64,000 bases of DNA from Lantana camara (taxonomy: Eukaryota; Streptophyta; Magnoliopsida; Lamiales; Verbenaceae), in NCBI GenBank assembly GCA_037501455.1, contig CM074856.1:92454001-92518000 (forward strand). The letters run 5' to 3'. The translations under genes and the position numbers were made by a program. The notes under the pieces are model-generated. The model ran no database searches, was not told where the DNA came from, and worked only from the letters and a program-made list of their open reading frames with translations. Of the stretch, positions 1 through 11,330 are shown in pieces; the first letter of the stretch is position 1, and each line of letters starts with the position of its first letter.

Positions 1-1855
1 ATGAACTTTGAATTTTAACGTTTAAGTTTGCATGCTCGTAATTTGCTCGTTATGTGCCGGAATTCAATTCCGATTTTTGTGAAATTTTGGTATGCGTGAT
101 ATATGTGAGTTATGAATGTGTTTGCATGCTCGTTTTAAGTTTTTCTGTTCATTTGTCGAGGTTTTAAACCTTCGGTTTTTGACGAGGGACATGAGGGCCT
201 AACTAGTTTTAGCGCGCCTCTTGTTCCGGAGGCCATAACTTGAGCTAGGGAATTCGGATTCGAATTCCGGAAGATGCGTTGGACTTGTAATGAATAGATG
301 AAGCCAAGGAACCTGATTTTTGGACCCTCGTTTTTTGCCCGAACGAACAGCTTGCGCCAAAACCACCATCTTTGACTAGTCTTACACTTGTGGGGCCAAT
401 TTAACCATGCTCAAGCCTAACCCTTGATATCTTGACTTGAGTCAAGTCTCTCCCTCTCCCTTATCAGCTGAAAACCGAGCCAAATTCCCCTCTTTTTGTG
501 CAGCAGCTGGTCCATGGAGAAAAGAGAAGAGAAGAAGAAGCCCTTTCCATGTCTTGAGATTTTGAAGACAAATCTTCTCCATACTTCTTCATATCTTAAA
601 GGTAAGTACATTTATGTATTCTCCTCTCTTCTATGCTTCATTTGATCCTTAAAATTCATGAAATGCATCAGATTTAATAAGGGAATGGAGGCTTGCATGA
701 ATAGTTAGGGTTAGACTTCATTTTTGAATCCTTGTCTTAGCTTGAGTTTCATGGAGGTTTGTTGCATGTTAACTGATTATTTGAGCTTCTTAACCTCAAT
801 ATATGACTTATAATTCATGTTAGTTGTGTAATATATGATCTACCATTGATAACATGATTGAAACTTTGAGTTTTTGGCCATGAAACTTGTAAACCGAACT
901 GCTGCAAATCTGCTCTTTTTCACTGGACTGCTGTCACGTTTTTGAGACCAAATGTTGGAATTCTTGCCTCCAATTTCGTGTGCTAATGCTTGGTCATGTA
1001 TTATACATGTGGTTCTATGAATGTGCTTCGTTTTGCCCTGAATTCATGCTTTATTATGGCTGCAAACTTGAGTTCTTGAACCTTAAAAACTACTCCCCTG
1101 TTTTGGAACTGCTGTGTGGATTTGTGCTTTGGTTCTTGAGTTAATGGCTTCCAATTCGTGTGAATTTGCATGGAGATGTTGTATACTAATTGCTTTACAT
1201 GTTAGCCCTGCTCTTGCAAGTTTTTAGATCCATTTTCAGCTCCTAAACCACAACATGAAGCCTATTTGTATGTTATGTGCAAACCTAACTGCTGCTGTGA
1301 TACTTAAAGTATTTGGTTGATCTCTTGTACTTATTTTCGTGTGAATTTGCATGAGGATGAAGTATTTGAGTTGCTCTTTATGTTAGCTTAGCCTTTCCTA
1401 GTTTTTAACTAGCATCTTGACCCCAAATTTGAAGTGCATGGCCTGTTTATCGACTTGGGCGAACTAAACTGCTGCTGTTGCATTTTGTGATCATTTGATG
1501 GTTCTAATGTGATCCAATTCGTGTCAATTTTCATATACATGGAGTATATTAGTTGGTTAACATGTTAGCATTCATTCCCCAAACTTTTAACTCCAAACTC
1601 AGCCCCTAAGTTGGTGATCATGGCATGAATGCATGGTATGCTCTTCTTCGTCCGATTTTCGTTGCTTGGTTTGAATGATCTTTGTTGCTTCATTCTTTGG
1701 CCTTATAATGTGATTATTTAGTGTGTATTCCATACATGTTATGTGGGTATTTTAGGCCTTAGAGTCCCTCTCTTTCAGCCCTTGTTTTGCTCTTTGTTTT
1801 TCCCCTTTTTAAACCGCAGCTGTCAACTCTTTTCACCCCCCCTTTTCGCCTCTGT

Positions 1856-1996
1856 ACCGAGACACCCCCGTGTCTCGGTTTGTTCTTCTGGAGTGACACA
1901 GGCGTGTCACCCCCTTTTTGTAGCTTTGTTTTCCGCCTGTACTGAGACATGGGGGTGTCTCAGTTTAGGCTTCTGGGATGACACGGGCGTGTCATT
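1856..1996 (+). repeat. Four-hairpin array in LTR B1
   Basis: Four perfect short hairpins follow each other: CCGAGACA-n6-TGTCTCGG (1857-1878), GTGACA-n6-TGTCAC (1893-1910), CTGAGACA-n6-TGTCTCAG (1942-1963) and ATGACA-n6-TGTCAT (1978-1995). Starts are 36, 49 and 36 bases apart, so the array looks like a tandem duplication of an 85-bp two-hairpin unit. Where the two units differ in a stem, both strands of the stem changed (C-G to T-A in the first hairpin, G-C to A-T in the second), so pairing is kept. Loops are CCCCCG, CAGGCG, TGGGGG and CGGGCG. The same array is at 26600-26739 and 32949-33088. Confidence 0.9.
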
Positions 1997-2799
1997 CCCC
2001 TCGGTTTGATTTTTAAGTGTAACTCTTTTCCGTTCCCTTGCTTTTCGTTGCTTTGTCTTGTCCCGTTTGTGGTCTATATGCCTTGTATGGTTATTCCTTG
2101 CTCCTTCTATGCTATGAATGCTTTGATAACATGTGTATAGTACGATATGATTGTTATATGAAATCTGTGAATCCGTTTGATATGATTTATGAGACTTATG
2201 CATTAAAATGAACTCGTATGCATTATATGTCAATTTGTTAAGCTCCATACGTATCACTTGCATTCATATGAATTCGCCGAGCGTCAATATGGTTAATTTT
2301 GAGTCTAAGTTTGCCTCTTGCTCTTTGCTTTGTTCTTAGGTTCGTTTTGATGTGAGGAAGTGGTTCGTTTGACTCCTTTTGGTCCGTTTTGTTCGGATTG
2401 GTCGTCTAGGTGAGGTTTTCTTTCCTTTAGTTATGATGACCTAAAATCTATCTGTATTTCGAACCCGCATGCGATACATATATGTATATATATATAGATA
2501 TGTGTTTTGATATGTATTTTGTGGGTTTTGTCCCATTTGTCAAGAGGCTTTGAAAATGATTTTATAACTATATAAGCTCTATTTTCTTTTGTTTGGATAA
2601 GCTTTGATATGAGGGTGTGTGTGTAAGTGTGGTATGATCTGTGGATAAGTTTCGTATGAGAAGTACGATATGTGTAAGATATGTCTGTCTGTCTGTGTGT
2701 GTGAGTATAAGTTTCGTTTGGTAAGTGTGATAAGTTTAGGCTTTGTTTCGTTTGTATCGGATTCAAGCAAGTATCCGATTTTCTGTTGGTTTTGATCTG

Positions 2800-3015
2800 A
2801 TTGGGCCCCGGAGTTGTGGGTAAGGGAGACCCGGGACGACCATCGGGGTCACCGGTTACGACCCCTGTGCACTTCTCCACCAACGGGAGACTTAGTTCTC
2901 CTATGCCGACGGAGCACATTTTGGCTGGCCGTCGAAGGAACCGGGCGGGATCCTCCGGTTCACAAGTTTCGTTCTGTGGTGGGTTGAGAGGGGCACCTCT
3001 CTTCCCCAAATGGTG
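2800..3015 (+). other. GC-rich conserved block in LTR B1
   Basis: A block of about 215 bases, clearly more GC-rich than its AT-rich surroundings, starts GGGCCCCGGAGTTGTGGGTA and ends after GAGAGG-GGCA-CCTCTC, a perfect 6-bp hairpin. The block is nearly identical in the other B LTRs (27448-27665 and 33799-34015) and is found reversed in LTR H (about 62996-63212). Blocks of similar position and composition exist in LTR A (37083-37290, 44344-44550) and D (10371-10590). Open frames across it shift between copies and resemble no known protein, so I treat it as structured non-coding sequence. Confidence 0.6.
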
Positions 3016-3806
3016 TGGAGGTGGGATTGATTTATGATTCGTTTTGTTTTTCGCTTCGCCTTTGTTTCTGGAGTAAGTGCGTTGGATTTTTAAGCTTTCG
3101 GTTCGTTATGTTTCGGTTATGGTTGTGAAATGGGGCGGATTTCTAAACTCTAAAACTTGACTGAATTTGGCCTTCGGCCCCAAACTTCTTTCTTTATATA
3201 TATTACCAGGGGTCAAATGTTTTAGAATGCAAAAACCGTGCCCGGTTCATGAACCCTTTTTGCTTTGTATATGCTTTGATATTATGTATATGTATGGGTG
3301 CGTGTGTTAGCCCTCTCACCAGTCTCTAGGACTGACCCTCGTTATTTCTATCTTTTTCCCCCTTTGATTTGAGGTTGCAGGTACCCGTTTTGTGGGAGTT
3401 AGAGCTAGGCGGTTGTCTTTGAGTCTTGGTTTTGGAGAGCTTGAGTCTCATGCATTGTATCTCGGTTATTTTACGCAATTTGTTAGTTTCGAAATATGTA
3501 TTAATTTGCTACTTAGTTCTGTCCTGGGATTCAGTTTTTATATTTGCTTGGGTGTCTAAAATTTGTATAAGTAATATGTGGAGAACAAGATATGATTCGT
3601 GCTTGCAAGCTATAAGTTTTTATTTATTGGCTTCCGCGATTTTATCTTTTGCGTGCTCTGAGTAGGGTCTAGACCGCCTAGCTTAGGTTAGATTTTTGTT
3701 TGTCACCTGTTCGCCATGGCTTGATACGTGGACGGAGTTCCCATTTCGCTTCACGTGTTGGGTTATGGTGCGGGGGATGTGACGCCCTTCGCTCCGGGGT
3801 GTTACA

Positions 3807-3999
3807 GTTGGCCAGGTCAGTGAGGATTGCCTTGGACTAACAGTCATTAATCACACACACACACAAGATCACTAACCCCCGTTAGGGGGGTCAGAGATTC
3901 ACCTAAGGGGGTTAACGACCGTTAACCCCCAAAACACCAAAAAGCCCTAACGGGCGTTAGCTTCACCTGGGGCTGAATTCTTCGAATTTCAACCCCTGT
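3807..3999 (-). mobile_element. LTR G, inner segment with hairpins
   Basis: This is the part of minus-strand LTR G lying between B1 and the solo LTR C. It continues at 6916 after the CCTGT duplication. It holds CTAAC-CCCC-GTTAG (3872-3885), GGGGGTTAAC-GACC-GTTAACCCCC (3907-3930) and CTAAC-GGGC-GTTAG (3947-3960), then an imperfect palindrome GGGG...CCCC near 3970-3997. This is the G version of the hairpin array seen in other LTRs, with spacings of 35 and 40 bases. A short (CA)n run lies at about 3852-3865. The rest of G towards its 3' end must lie left of B1, outside the window. Confidence 0.65.
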
Positions 4000-6915
4000 T
4001 GTAGCACCCCAAAGCGTAGGGTCACCACATCCCCCGCACTCTGACCCGACACATATGCGAAACGGGAAATCCGTATACATGCGCAAGTCAAAGCGAACGG
4101 GTGACAGACGAACACTCCTAAGCTAGGCGGATTCTAACCCTTACGAAATGCGTATTCAAATATCAAATTACAAGCACATGCGGAAGCATAATATTTCAAA
4201 ATGATTCACATACAAGCCCATCACAAGCGATAACTGAGCAAATATACAACATTTACCAAGTTTATTCCAAAAGATCAACCCCGACAGGGGTAATTTAAAA
4301 CCTAACATCTAAGCTGGCAAGACCACAATATATACATGAACAAAATGTTGAGTGTATGCAAGTACAACCCAGATGACTCGATTTAGACAAACACGAACTC
4401 GAATCGACTCAATGCTCCGCCTAGCTCGACCAACGCATACATGTACCTATGAAACTAAAAGATGGAAAAGTAATGAATCAGTCCACGACTAAGTGAGGGG
4501 TTAACCCACGCATGTTATAGCTATAACAGAGCAAAGCACATATCAAAATTTGAATGTTCATGAACCCAAGGATGGTTTTTGTACACCAACATATTTTCTA
4601 GAAGCAAAAGGATACATACGTATACAAGAGAAATAAAAATCCTAGTCAGCCCATCCTTGTTTCAGAAACTCAAAATAGAATAGAGCTCGGCGAGTACGAG
4701 CTTTCAAACCACATCCGCCAACACACCTCAAAAGTACGGGAAAACAAAAATTAGAACACAAAATCCACCATTATGCCATGGAAAGGAAGGGAGTGCACCC
4801 CAATCCTTTCATACACACGAATACACTTTGAGACAGGGGCTCATGACTCCTACCCACTCCTTCGATGGGGTTACCATCGGCTCAAGATAACTGACTTGTA
4901 CCAAACCTCCTGGAAACAAGTAAGTAATCTTAAATGAGGACTATGCACAGGGCACGATCCTGACGGCCCAATACCGTTCCAGGCTCCTTTACCCATAGCC
5001 ACCGGGCCTAATACACGAAGTTTACACCAGTATCAGGAATGCACTTCCCATATCTTTCAATGACTTATCTTGCAAGAGTATAAATATCACATTTTATCAC
5101 TATTAAATTCAAGAGTTACCATTTCTCAAAATCAAGGCATACATAGGCCCAAAATAATACACGTATCAAACAAAACCTTCAAGAGTGCAACTATCAGAAG
5201 TATACGTACATATATAACCTTAATACATAGCTATTCAGGCTGGAAACAATCATATAGGGGTATTAGGGTATAACTAAAATACACCTAACCTCACCATTGA
5301 CAAAAGAGATCCAAAGAACAACACTGAACACGGAAACGAGCCAACCCTCCGGCTCGAACTCTCCTGGGATCATCTCTGACAAAGGGCAAAACATAACATA
5401 ACTCGATCATGAACCACTTAGATGCACGGTAATGAAAAATAAATGCAAATGAATGTAAGAAATGAAATGCACGTGAGTAAGGATTTCGTTTAGGCATGTT
5501 GGGCTATGTAGAAGCAAATCACGGAGCAAATTTTCAACTCATATCATAACACCATATTCTAAAGACTACATAATTACATAATTTGACATGTTAGGAACAA
5601 TCTTGGTATGGAAAAATCACAAAAGAAACGGAAGAGAAGCTCAAACGAGGCTTCGGTTGAAATTTAAAAAAAGCTGGCGCAGTTTTCTCAAAATGACCAG
5701 GCTGCAGGAAAATGAGAATATCTTAAAATTGAGAAGTCCAAATTCGGTTTTGTTTTTCGGAAATGAAAGTAGACATACAGATCTTTCCGACCATATATGG
5801 CTTAATTTTTTCTTCAAAGCGAATCAAAACAGTTTAGGGTTTAAAGTTAGGTGAACCCAGGATTTCGGCAGATTGGTGACACCATTTGGTATTGGGCATA
5901 TCTCACTCTCCAGAACGAATTTTGACAAGCTATAAAAAGGATAGTGTCCTAAACTCAAAGAAGATTCAGTGATTAAAAATTCAAGCAATTCTAAGACGTT
6001 TTGAGTGGGTAACAGCCGCAACAAAGACACTGCAGAAAACTGTGAAACAGGGCATAACAGGGGATTTTCTTCTGGGTTCGGTTTCTTCTTGTTCCAGGCC
6101 TCAAAACTTGCATATAAGGTCCAGAACTCATACCTAAAGCACCTAAAATTCCAAATAAGGTAACATGCTGCAATTAAATTCATTTTACGCAAGGACTTTG
6201 CAATTTACGCACTTAAGAATCACATAACGGTCATCAACTTTCAACAACACGCAATAATATCCAACTTTCCACATATCTCTGCACATATATGAACTCCTAA
6301 GTTCCATAGCCAACTCTTAAAGCTAGACCATGCTGAAATGGAGGGAGAAACATGATGAGGGACTCAATCCTTACCTCCCTTAACTGAAAAAAACGAAGGT
6401 GGAAGTAGAGGGACAACTTGTTTCTTCACTTGTCTTCAATGATGCTCAAGAAAGAAAAGGGGTTGTATGTGGGGAAAGAAAATGAGGAAATTCATGTGGT
6501 GCTGCTGCTGCCACTTGCTTAAACGTGGGGGAAAATGGAAGCAAGGAGGTGGTGATGTGCTGAATTTAGGAGGAAAGAGAAAGAAGCTAGTAGGTTACTA
6601 ATCTAGATTCGATTTCAAGAATTAAACGGTTCACGTAGACTGGTTTTAGGGTGTCGGGGTAGCAAACGGTCTCCGAAAATTATGAGATTAATGTCGTTCA
6701 TCTCAAAATGTCAAAACGAATCTAATGACCTAGACGGTTCTCAAATATCTCATCTCGAACTTAGGTTAATTCAAAGAAATTTCAAAGCGATCTATTGACG
6801 TTCTTATCCCGAACTAGCTTGATAGGGTTACGTTCGTTCTAACGGATTCTTCAGTTGAACTTCCCACGATCCTAACACTTGCTAACCTAGACATTTAGAC
6901 GAACGGGCCGTCACA
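4000..6915 (-). mobile_element. Solo LTR C (2916 bp) with CCTGT target duplication
   Basis: A minus-strand LTR running from TGTAGCACCCC at 4000 to GGCCGTCACA at 6915, so it has TG...CA ends. It is flanked by perfect 5-bp duplications CCTGT at 3995-3999 and 6916-6920. No primer site, coding region or second LTR is present, so it is a solo LTR left by LTR-LTR recombination. Read on the minus strand it has a donor-like GGGAG/GTAAGG near 6375, an acceptor-like TTTCATAG/GTACATG near 4450, the hairpin AGTC-n3-GACT (4480-4490) and the paired arms GCTAGGCGGA and TCCGCCTAGC (4122-4131 and 4416-4425). I could not find a clear hairpin array in this LTR. Confidence 0.92.
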
Positions 6916-8089
6916 CCTGTTCCGCCCTAAAACCAAAATCAAACAAACTCAACTCTAAGCCAATACATTAAGGTAAGTTCAAGTCCTCAAAGTTCATGCA
7001 ATTCATGCCAAGAAACTTGTTAAAATCTAGCTACAACATGCAACACATGCAAGAGATATGATCAAGTTCATTTCCTCCCAAATTTCTCAAGTTCATTAAT
7101 GGAAATGCATTCCATTCTCAACCACAAAGGAATATAACTCCATACAAGTACAAATACATGATTTAGGATCAATTATTACTCAAGAAACTCAAAGAAAAAG
7201 CAAGAAAACAAGATTGAATCAACAAATGACCATAAACCCTTAATATTAATCTCTTATCTCATACCATAATCAAACCTTGGTGAAATCATGCATAATATAA
7301 CTTAAAATGAGCACAATGAGATATAGATAACAATTATGGGTTTACCTTTCAAGTTGGAGAAGGATTGAAGTTGAGATGAGCTCAAAATCTCATAAGGTGA
7401 ATAGTTCTTCTCTTCTTTCTTTATTCTCTTTGTGGCTGAACTTTTGCTTCTCTTGGGAGAAGGTGGGGGGTGTGTGGCTCATGTGGCTGAGGTAGGGAGA
7501 GAGAGATAAGTGTAACAAGTGGGTATAGGTCAAGGGTTAGGGTGTAGGGGTGTTAGTATAGGTCCGAAACTCAAGAATAGTCAAAGGTTGTCGTTTAAGG
7601 TACGAGGTGCTCGTTTTGATTGAATTTCGAGGGTTCAAATGGCCTTAGAAAAATATGAGACTTGTCCCATTGACTCCGAATTGTCGTAATCCGAGTTCTC
7701 GAGCTCAAGTTACTCCGCCCGGAACCCAAGGCCCGTTAAATGCTCTTTAGCCCCTTTTTGGCTCCGATCACACAAACGAATCCAAAATTCAAACATAAAA
7801 GAACAAAATCATGCAATGAGCGTATAAGCCCGATCATAAAATATGTAATTCATACATACCAAATTTTCACGGAAATCGACAATCAAATCGGAATCAAACA
7901 AGGCACGTTCATAAACATATAAACAATACATTAAAAAATTCAAATAAAATTCAAAACAAATATTCAAATAAATCAAAGTATGAAAAATAATGAAATAAAT
8001 AACGAAAATTAAAATAAATAAACAATTAAATTGATCAAATAGTAAACATATACGTCATACCTGTACGGCCGAAAAGTCGGGGCGTTACA
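6916..8089 (-). mobile_element. LTR G, 5' part
   Basis: Minus-strand LTR G begins at 8089 with TGTAACGCCCCGACTTTTC (read on the minus strand) and runs left to 6916, where solo LTR C interrupts it. It is AT-rich and non-coding. A donor-like TTGAAAG/GTAAACCC is read on the minus strand near 7345, in the same relative place as in the other long LTRs. The right flank AAGTA (8090-8094) should be its target duplication; the partner copy is outside the window. G sits inside the older LTR F. Confidence 0.75.
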
Positions 8090-8423
8090 AAGTATATCAT
8101 ACCTTACCTTGCAACAACTATGATTTACATACTTATTCGTGTCAAATCCATAATATTGTCCTTAGCACATAGCTCTCGGCTCATACGAGGCGAATGGTTT
8201 GAAGCATAGTTTAATGTTGCAAAACATAACAAATCATATCAAGCCATTACAAGCGTACATAGGCTTGTACATAGCGTATTGTACTTTCAAACGTATGACA
8301 AGGTAATAAAAATATATATCTCGCACGTATTTACATATACTTAGGGCTATAAACCACATGGATTGAAAACTAGCACGTTGCATTAGGGTATAACTATATC
8401 CTAACCTCACCTTACACCGATGA
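8090..8423 (-). mobile_element. LTR F, segment 1
   Basis: This is the left visible remnant of the old minus-strand LTR F. It is similar to part of LTR H near 63340-63530 (shared block around ATAGGGTATAACTATATCC). It is interrupted at 8423 by solo LTR D, whose duplication GATGA occupies 8419-8423 and 11331-11335. It contains no gene. Confidence 0.7.
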
Positions 8424-11330
8424 TGTAATGCCCCATGTTTTTGTACTTGTAGGTAAGTGATACGTGTGTTTATTTTTTGTATTTATATGATTTTTTAATT
8501 CATTTACAATTTGGATTATTTGTTTCAAACTGTATTTGTGCGATAATTTGGAATTTGAATATATGATCGAACTTGCAAAATTATTAATAGCATGAATCTT
8601 ATGTCAATTTTATGGAATTGTATGATTTTTGCATGACGGGGGTTTAATTGCAACTTATTTGAATTTATGGACTCAATTGAAAATAATCTTTGGGCTTATT
8701 TGTCACTTTTTGAAAGTTTAGGGACCTATTTAAATAATAGGCCACCTTGAACTGTTTTACGAATATCTTGAGCTCGGGAACTCAGATTCGTGATCCGTCT
8801 TTGCCATTAGGCTCGTTTTGACGATTCGGACACAATGGAATTGACCTCATACCTCTTTGATGTCTTTTGAACCTCCATCGAAGCAAAATTCAACCACTAT
8901 GATCACTTTAGACAACCCTATCCGTTTTAAATCATTGGAGTTCCGGTTTTTTACCCATTTTCAACACTTAAGAGCTGAATTTCTCTTCTTTTTCCTTCCA
9001 TTTTGTTTGAGCAACACCAGCCCAAGGAAAAAAAGAGAAGAGGCAAGAAACCCTCACCTTGATCATCCAAACTTTGAGCTCAAGAGTAGCCATCTTCCAT
9101 TCTTCTTCCAAGGTAAAGATTGATTTGAATTCTCCTCTTCCTCATGCATCTTTTCATCCATATAAAGCATGTTATAAGTTAGGAATTCATGGACTTTAAG
9201 GAAGAGCATGAATAGTGAAGGCTAAGCTTAATTCTTATTTCTTGATCATACATGGTTTAACTTGAGGTTTTATGCATGAAATATAATTCTCCCAACTTTC
9301 TTTTCACTTCTACAACCATGGATTAAATGATAATTGATTGAACTTTAAGTTGCCATTAAAGGAGCTTGAGCTCCATGTATGAAAATTTGAAGTTTGGATT
9401 GGAATTTTCAGCATATAAGTAAAGACTCTTAGTTGGATTCTTGGAGTACATGTTTTTCAGAGTTTTTGTGATGAATTCTATGCCTAAGTTGTTGTGTATG
9501 GTTGTTGTTGGTGTTGTTCTAACAGGAGAGGAAGAAATAGAGGTGTGCGTGTATTTTTTACAGTTGGAATTCTTGAAGATGATGGTGACTAGACTGAGAC
9601 ACGGGCATGTATGTCTCTATGTCTAAAATGAGACACGCCGTGTCTCCAGGTAGATTGGGGGGGAGGGGGATTTTTTGTACTGAGACATGGGCGTGTCTCA
9701 CTTTGTATTGAGTTGGAGACACCCCTATATCTCTCCTGTTTTCTTGTTTGTATGAAGTTTGTTTTATATGTTGAATTGTATGTTTACATTACGTATTTCC
9801 CGAGCCTCGTTTATGAATATCGAATGTTATATGAATCCTTATAATATGATATGAAATTGATCCATGGATTATGTGATATGTATACTTGAGATTTAGTTAC
9901 GGTTCAATGTGCGAATTCAATTAAGAATTGAATGAATGAATACAAATTCTTCAGGTATTGAATGAATACAAATTCATAACTCTTTAATTACTTGTCTAAG
10001 TGGCATTAATTGTGCACATGAACATCCCCATGATATGATTATTCTTGTTCATGCACTTCACATCACGTTTATCGCATTGCCGTGCATCGTTTATGGTCAT
10101 ATTGAGTGTCACACTACTTCTGTTACACAGATCTTGGTCAGGTTGGAGACGAGGTCGGGCACTGAGATCCTTGTATCTTTCTTTTGCTTATCAGGTGGGT
10201 TTCTCTTCTATTAGTTAAAGATATGACCCGATATACCCTAACGTGCAACATTTCGGCCAAAGTATCTATACATATATTGAGTCTTTCAGGAGAGTCAATG
10301 TTTTAAAGTAATGCCTTTCTTTTATGAATCCCTACCTAATATTTTGGCAAGAATTGATTGATCACAATGAATGGGGCCCCTGGGACTTAGTGTATGTGGC
10401 TATCCGGGGAAGCAAGGGCTGATGGGGATCCCGTGTACTAGTTCCACCAAACTACGATGTTACCAGTCCTCGCTAGGAGATTAACGAGGAATGGGAATCG
10501 GGCTTTTGGGGATTCATGTACCCCACTGGCCATAATGAATGGGTGGCCGGGCTTCGCAAACTTGTCCACTACCTGGAGGAAAAAGGAGTATATGAATGAT
10601 TGAATGAACGATCACATGCATGTGCATGAAAGATTATGTGAGTGATAATTAATAATTAAATGCTAATAACACACGAGGTGAAGGTTGGCGATTTAGCACT
10701 CGCAGGCTTACGAATGACCTAATAATTGAAAATGGTTGTTATAATCTCGTTCGTTCTCTTTCGTGGTTTCCCACTACGGTAATATTCTTAAAACCTCATA
10801 TGAGATTATAGCTTGCATGTATATGTCTAAAATTCTATGATATTATCATATTATGCCTGTTTTATACCCACCAGTCTCTTTAAGACTGAACCCAGCTTTG
10901 TTTTCAGTTCTCTTTTGCAGGTAGGAGGTGCTAGGCGGGAATATGAGTCTTTTGGGAGTCTTGCATTAGTGTCTAGCATTTCTCTTATGTATTCACTCAT
11001 ACTTTATGATTATTATTGTCTTATGAACGTTTAGAGTGCATTTGGACTATGTTAGGCCGTGTGGGCTATTGATCCCTAATATTTATACTTATTTTGATGG
11101 TATATGGAGCTTAATAGCTCCATGTATATATTATATTTATATGCCTTCGCTATTGTGTTTACTCTGTTATTATTATTGTTGATCAATTGGTTTGAGGGTT
11201 AGTTTCCGCCTAGTGTGGTGAGTCTGTTGTGTCCCAGTTCCCCTTGATTTGGCATGTGTATGGATTTCCATTTCATATACGGGCCGGGTCATGGTGCAGG
11301 GGATGTGACGTCTCGTGCTCCGGTGCTACA
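8424..11330 (+). mobile_element. Solo LTR D (2907 bp) with GATGA target duplication
   Basis: A plus-strand LTR from TGTAATGCCCC (8424) to CGGTGCTACA (11330), flanked by perfect duplications GATGA (8419-8423 and 11331-11335). There is no primer site or coding sequence, hence a solo LTR. Landmarks: donor-like CCAAG/GTAAAG at 9112/9113, hairpin array at 9596-9736, GC-rich block at 10371-10590, acceptor hairpin CAGTCT-n5-AGACTG (10872-10888), acceptor-like TTTTGCAG/GTAGG at 10920/10921, and the arms CTAGGCGGGAA (10931-10941) and TTTCCGCCTAG (11203-11213), which pair with one G-T wobble. Confidence 0.93.
9595..9737 (+). repeat. Hairpin array in LTR D
   Basis: Four dyads are arranged like those of LTR B: GAGACA...TGTCTC (9596-9617), GAGACA-CGCCG-TGTCTC (9630-9646), TGAGACA-TGGGCG-TGTCTCA (9681-9700) and a decayed GGAGA...TCTCC (9715-9736). 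The starts are 34, 51 and 34 bases apart, close to the 36/49/36 spacing in B. The outer two have small mutations, the inner two are perfect. D and B otherwise show little alignable sequence in this region. Confidence 0.8.

Larger units (their letters stand above)
602..3380 (+). other. Candidate intron inside LTR B1 (donor and acceptor pair)
   Basis: The donor-like AAAG/GTAAGTAC at 601/602 follows a pyrimidine- and purine-patterned stretch. The acceptor-like site is a pyrimidine tract ending TTGCAG at 3380. Equivalent pairs occur in B2 (25363-28025), B3 (31671-34376), A 5' LTR (35235-37617), A 3' LTR (42482-44874) and D (9113-10920). Donor-like sites also occur on the minus strand in F (from 46202) and on the plus strand in E (from 54557). 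Recurrence at matching positions in unlike LTRs is what is seen; splicing itself is inferred and no transcript evidence is available. Confidence 0.4.
1..3806 (+). mobile_element. B-family long LTR (copy B1), 5' end cut by window start
   Basis: This is a non-coding long terminal repeat. From base 1 it matches the B-family LTRs at 24618-28429 and 30903-34779, starting about 140 bases inside them, and it ends at the family terminus TGTTACA (3800-3806). No primer site follows (the next bases are GTTGGCC), so it is a solo or 3' LTR. Landmarks: a donor-like AAAG/GTAAGT at 601/602, four hairpins at 1856-1996, a GC-rich block at 2800-3015, an acceptor-like TTGCAG/GTAC at 3380/3381 preceded by the hairpin CAGTC-TCTAG-GACTG (3320-3334), and the paired arms GCTAGGCGGT (3404-3413) and ACCGCCTAGC (3673-3682). 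It lies within the minus-strand LTR G. Its 5' target duplication is outside the window. Confidence 0.9.

Noticed and set aside
2431..3009. 192-codon minus-strand open frame in LTR B1
   Set aside because: It lies over the GC-rich block, is only 77-101 codons in the other B copies, and has no domain; it is a by-product of composition.
5824..6192. 122-codon minus-strand frame in solo LTR C
   Set aside because: No domain, no codon signal, and it lies in the part of the LTR corresponding to non-coding sequence elsewhere.
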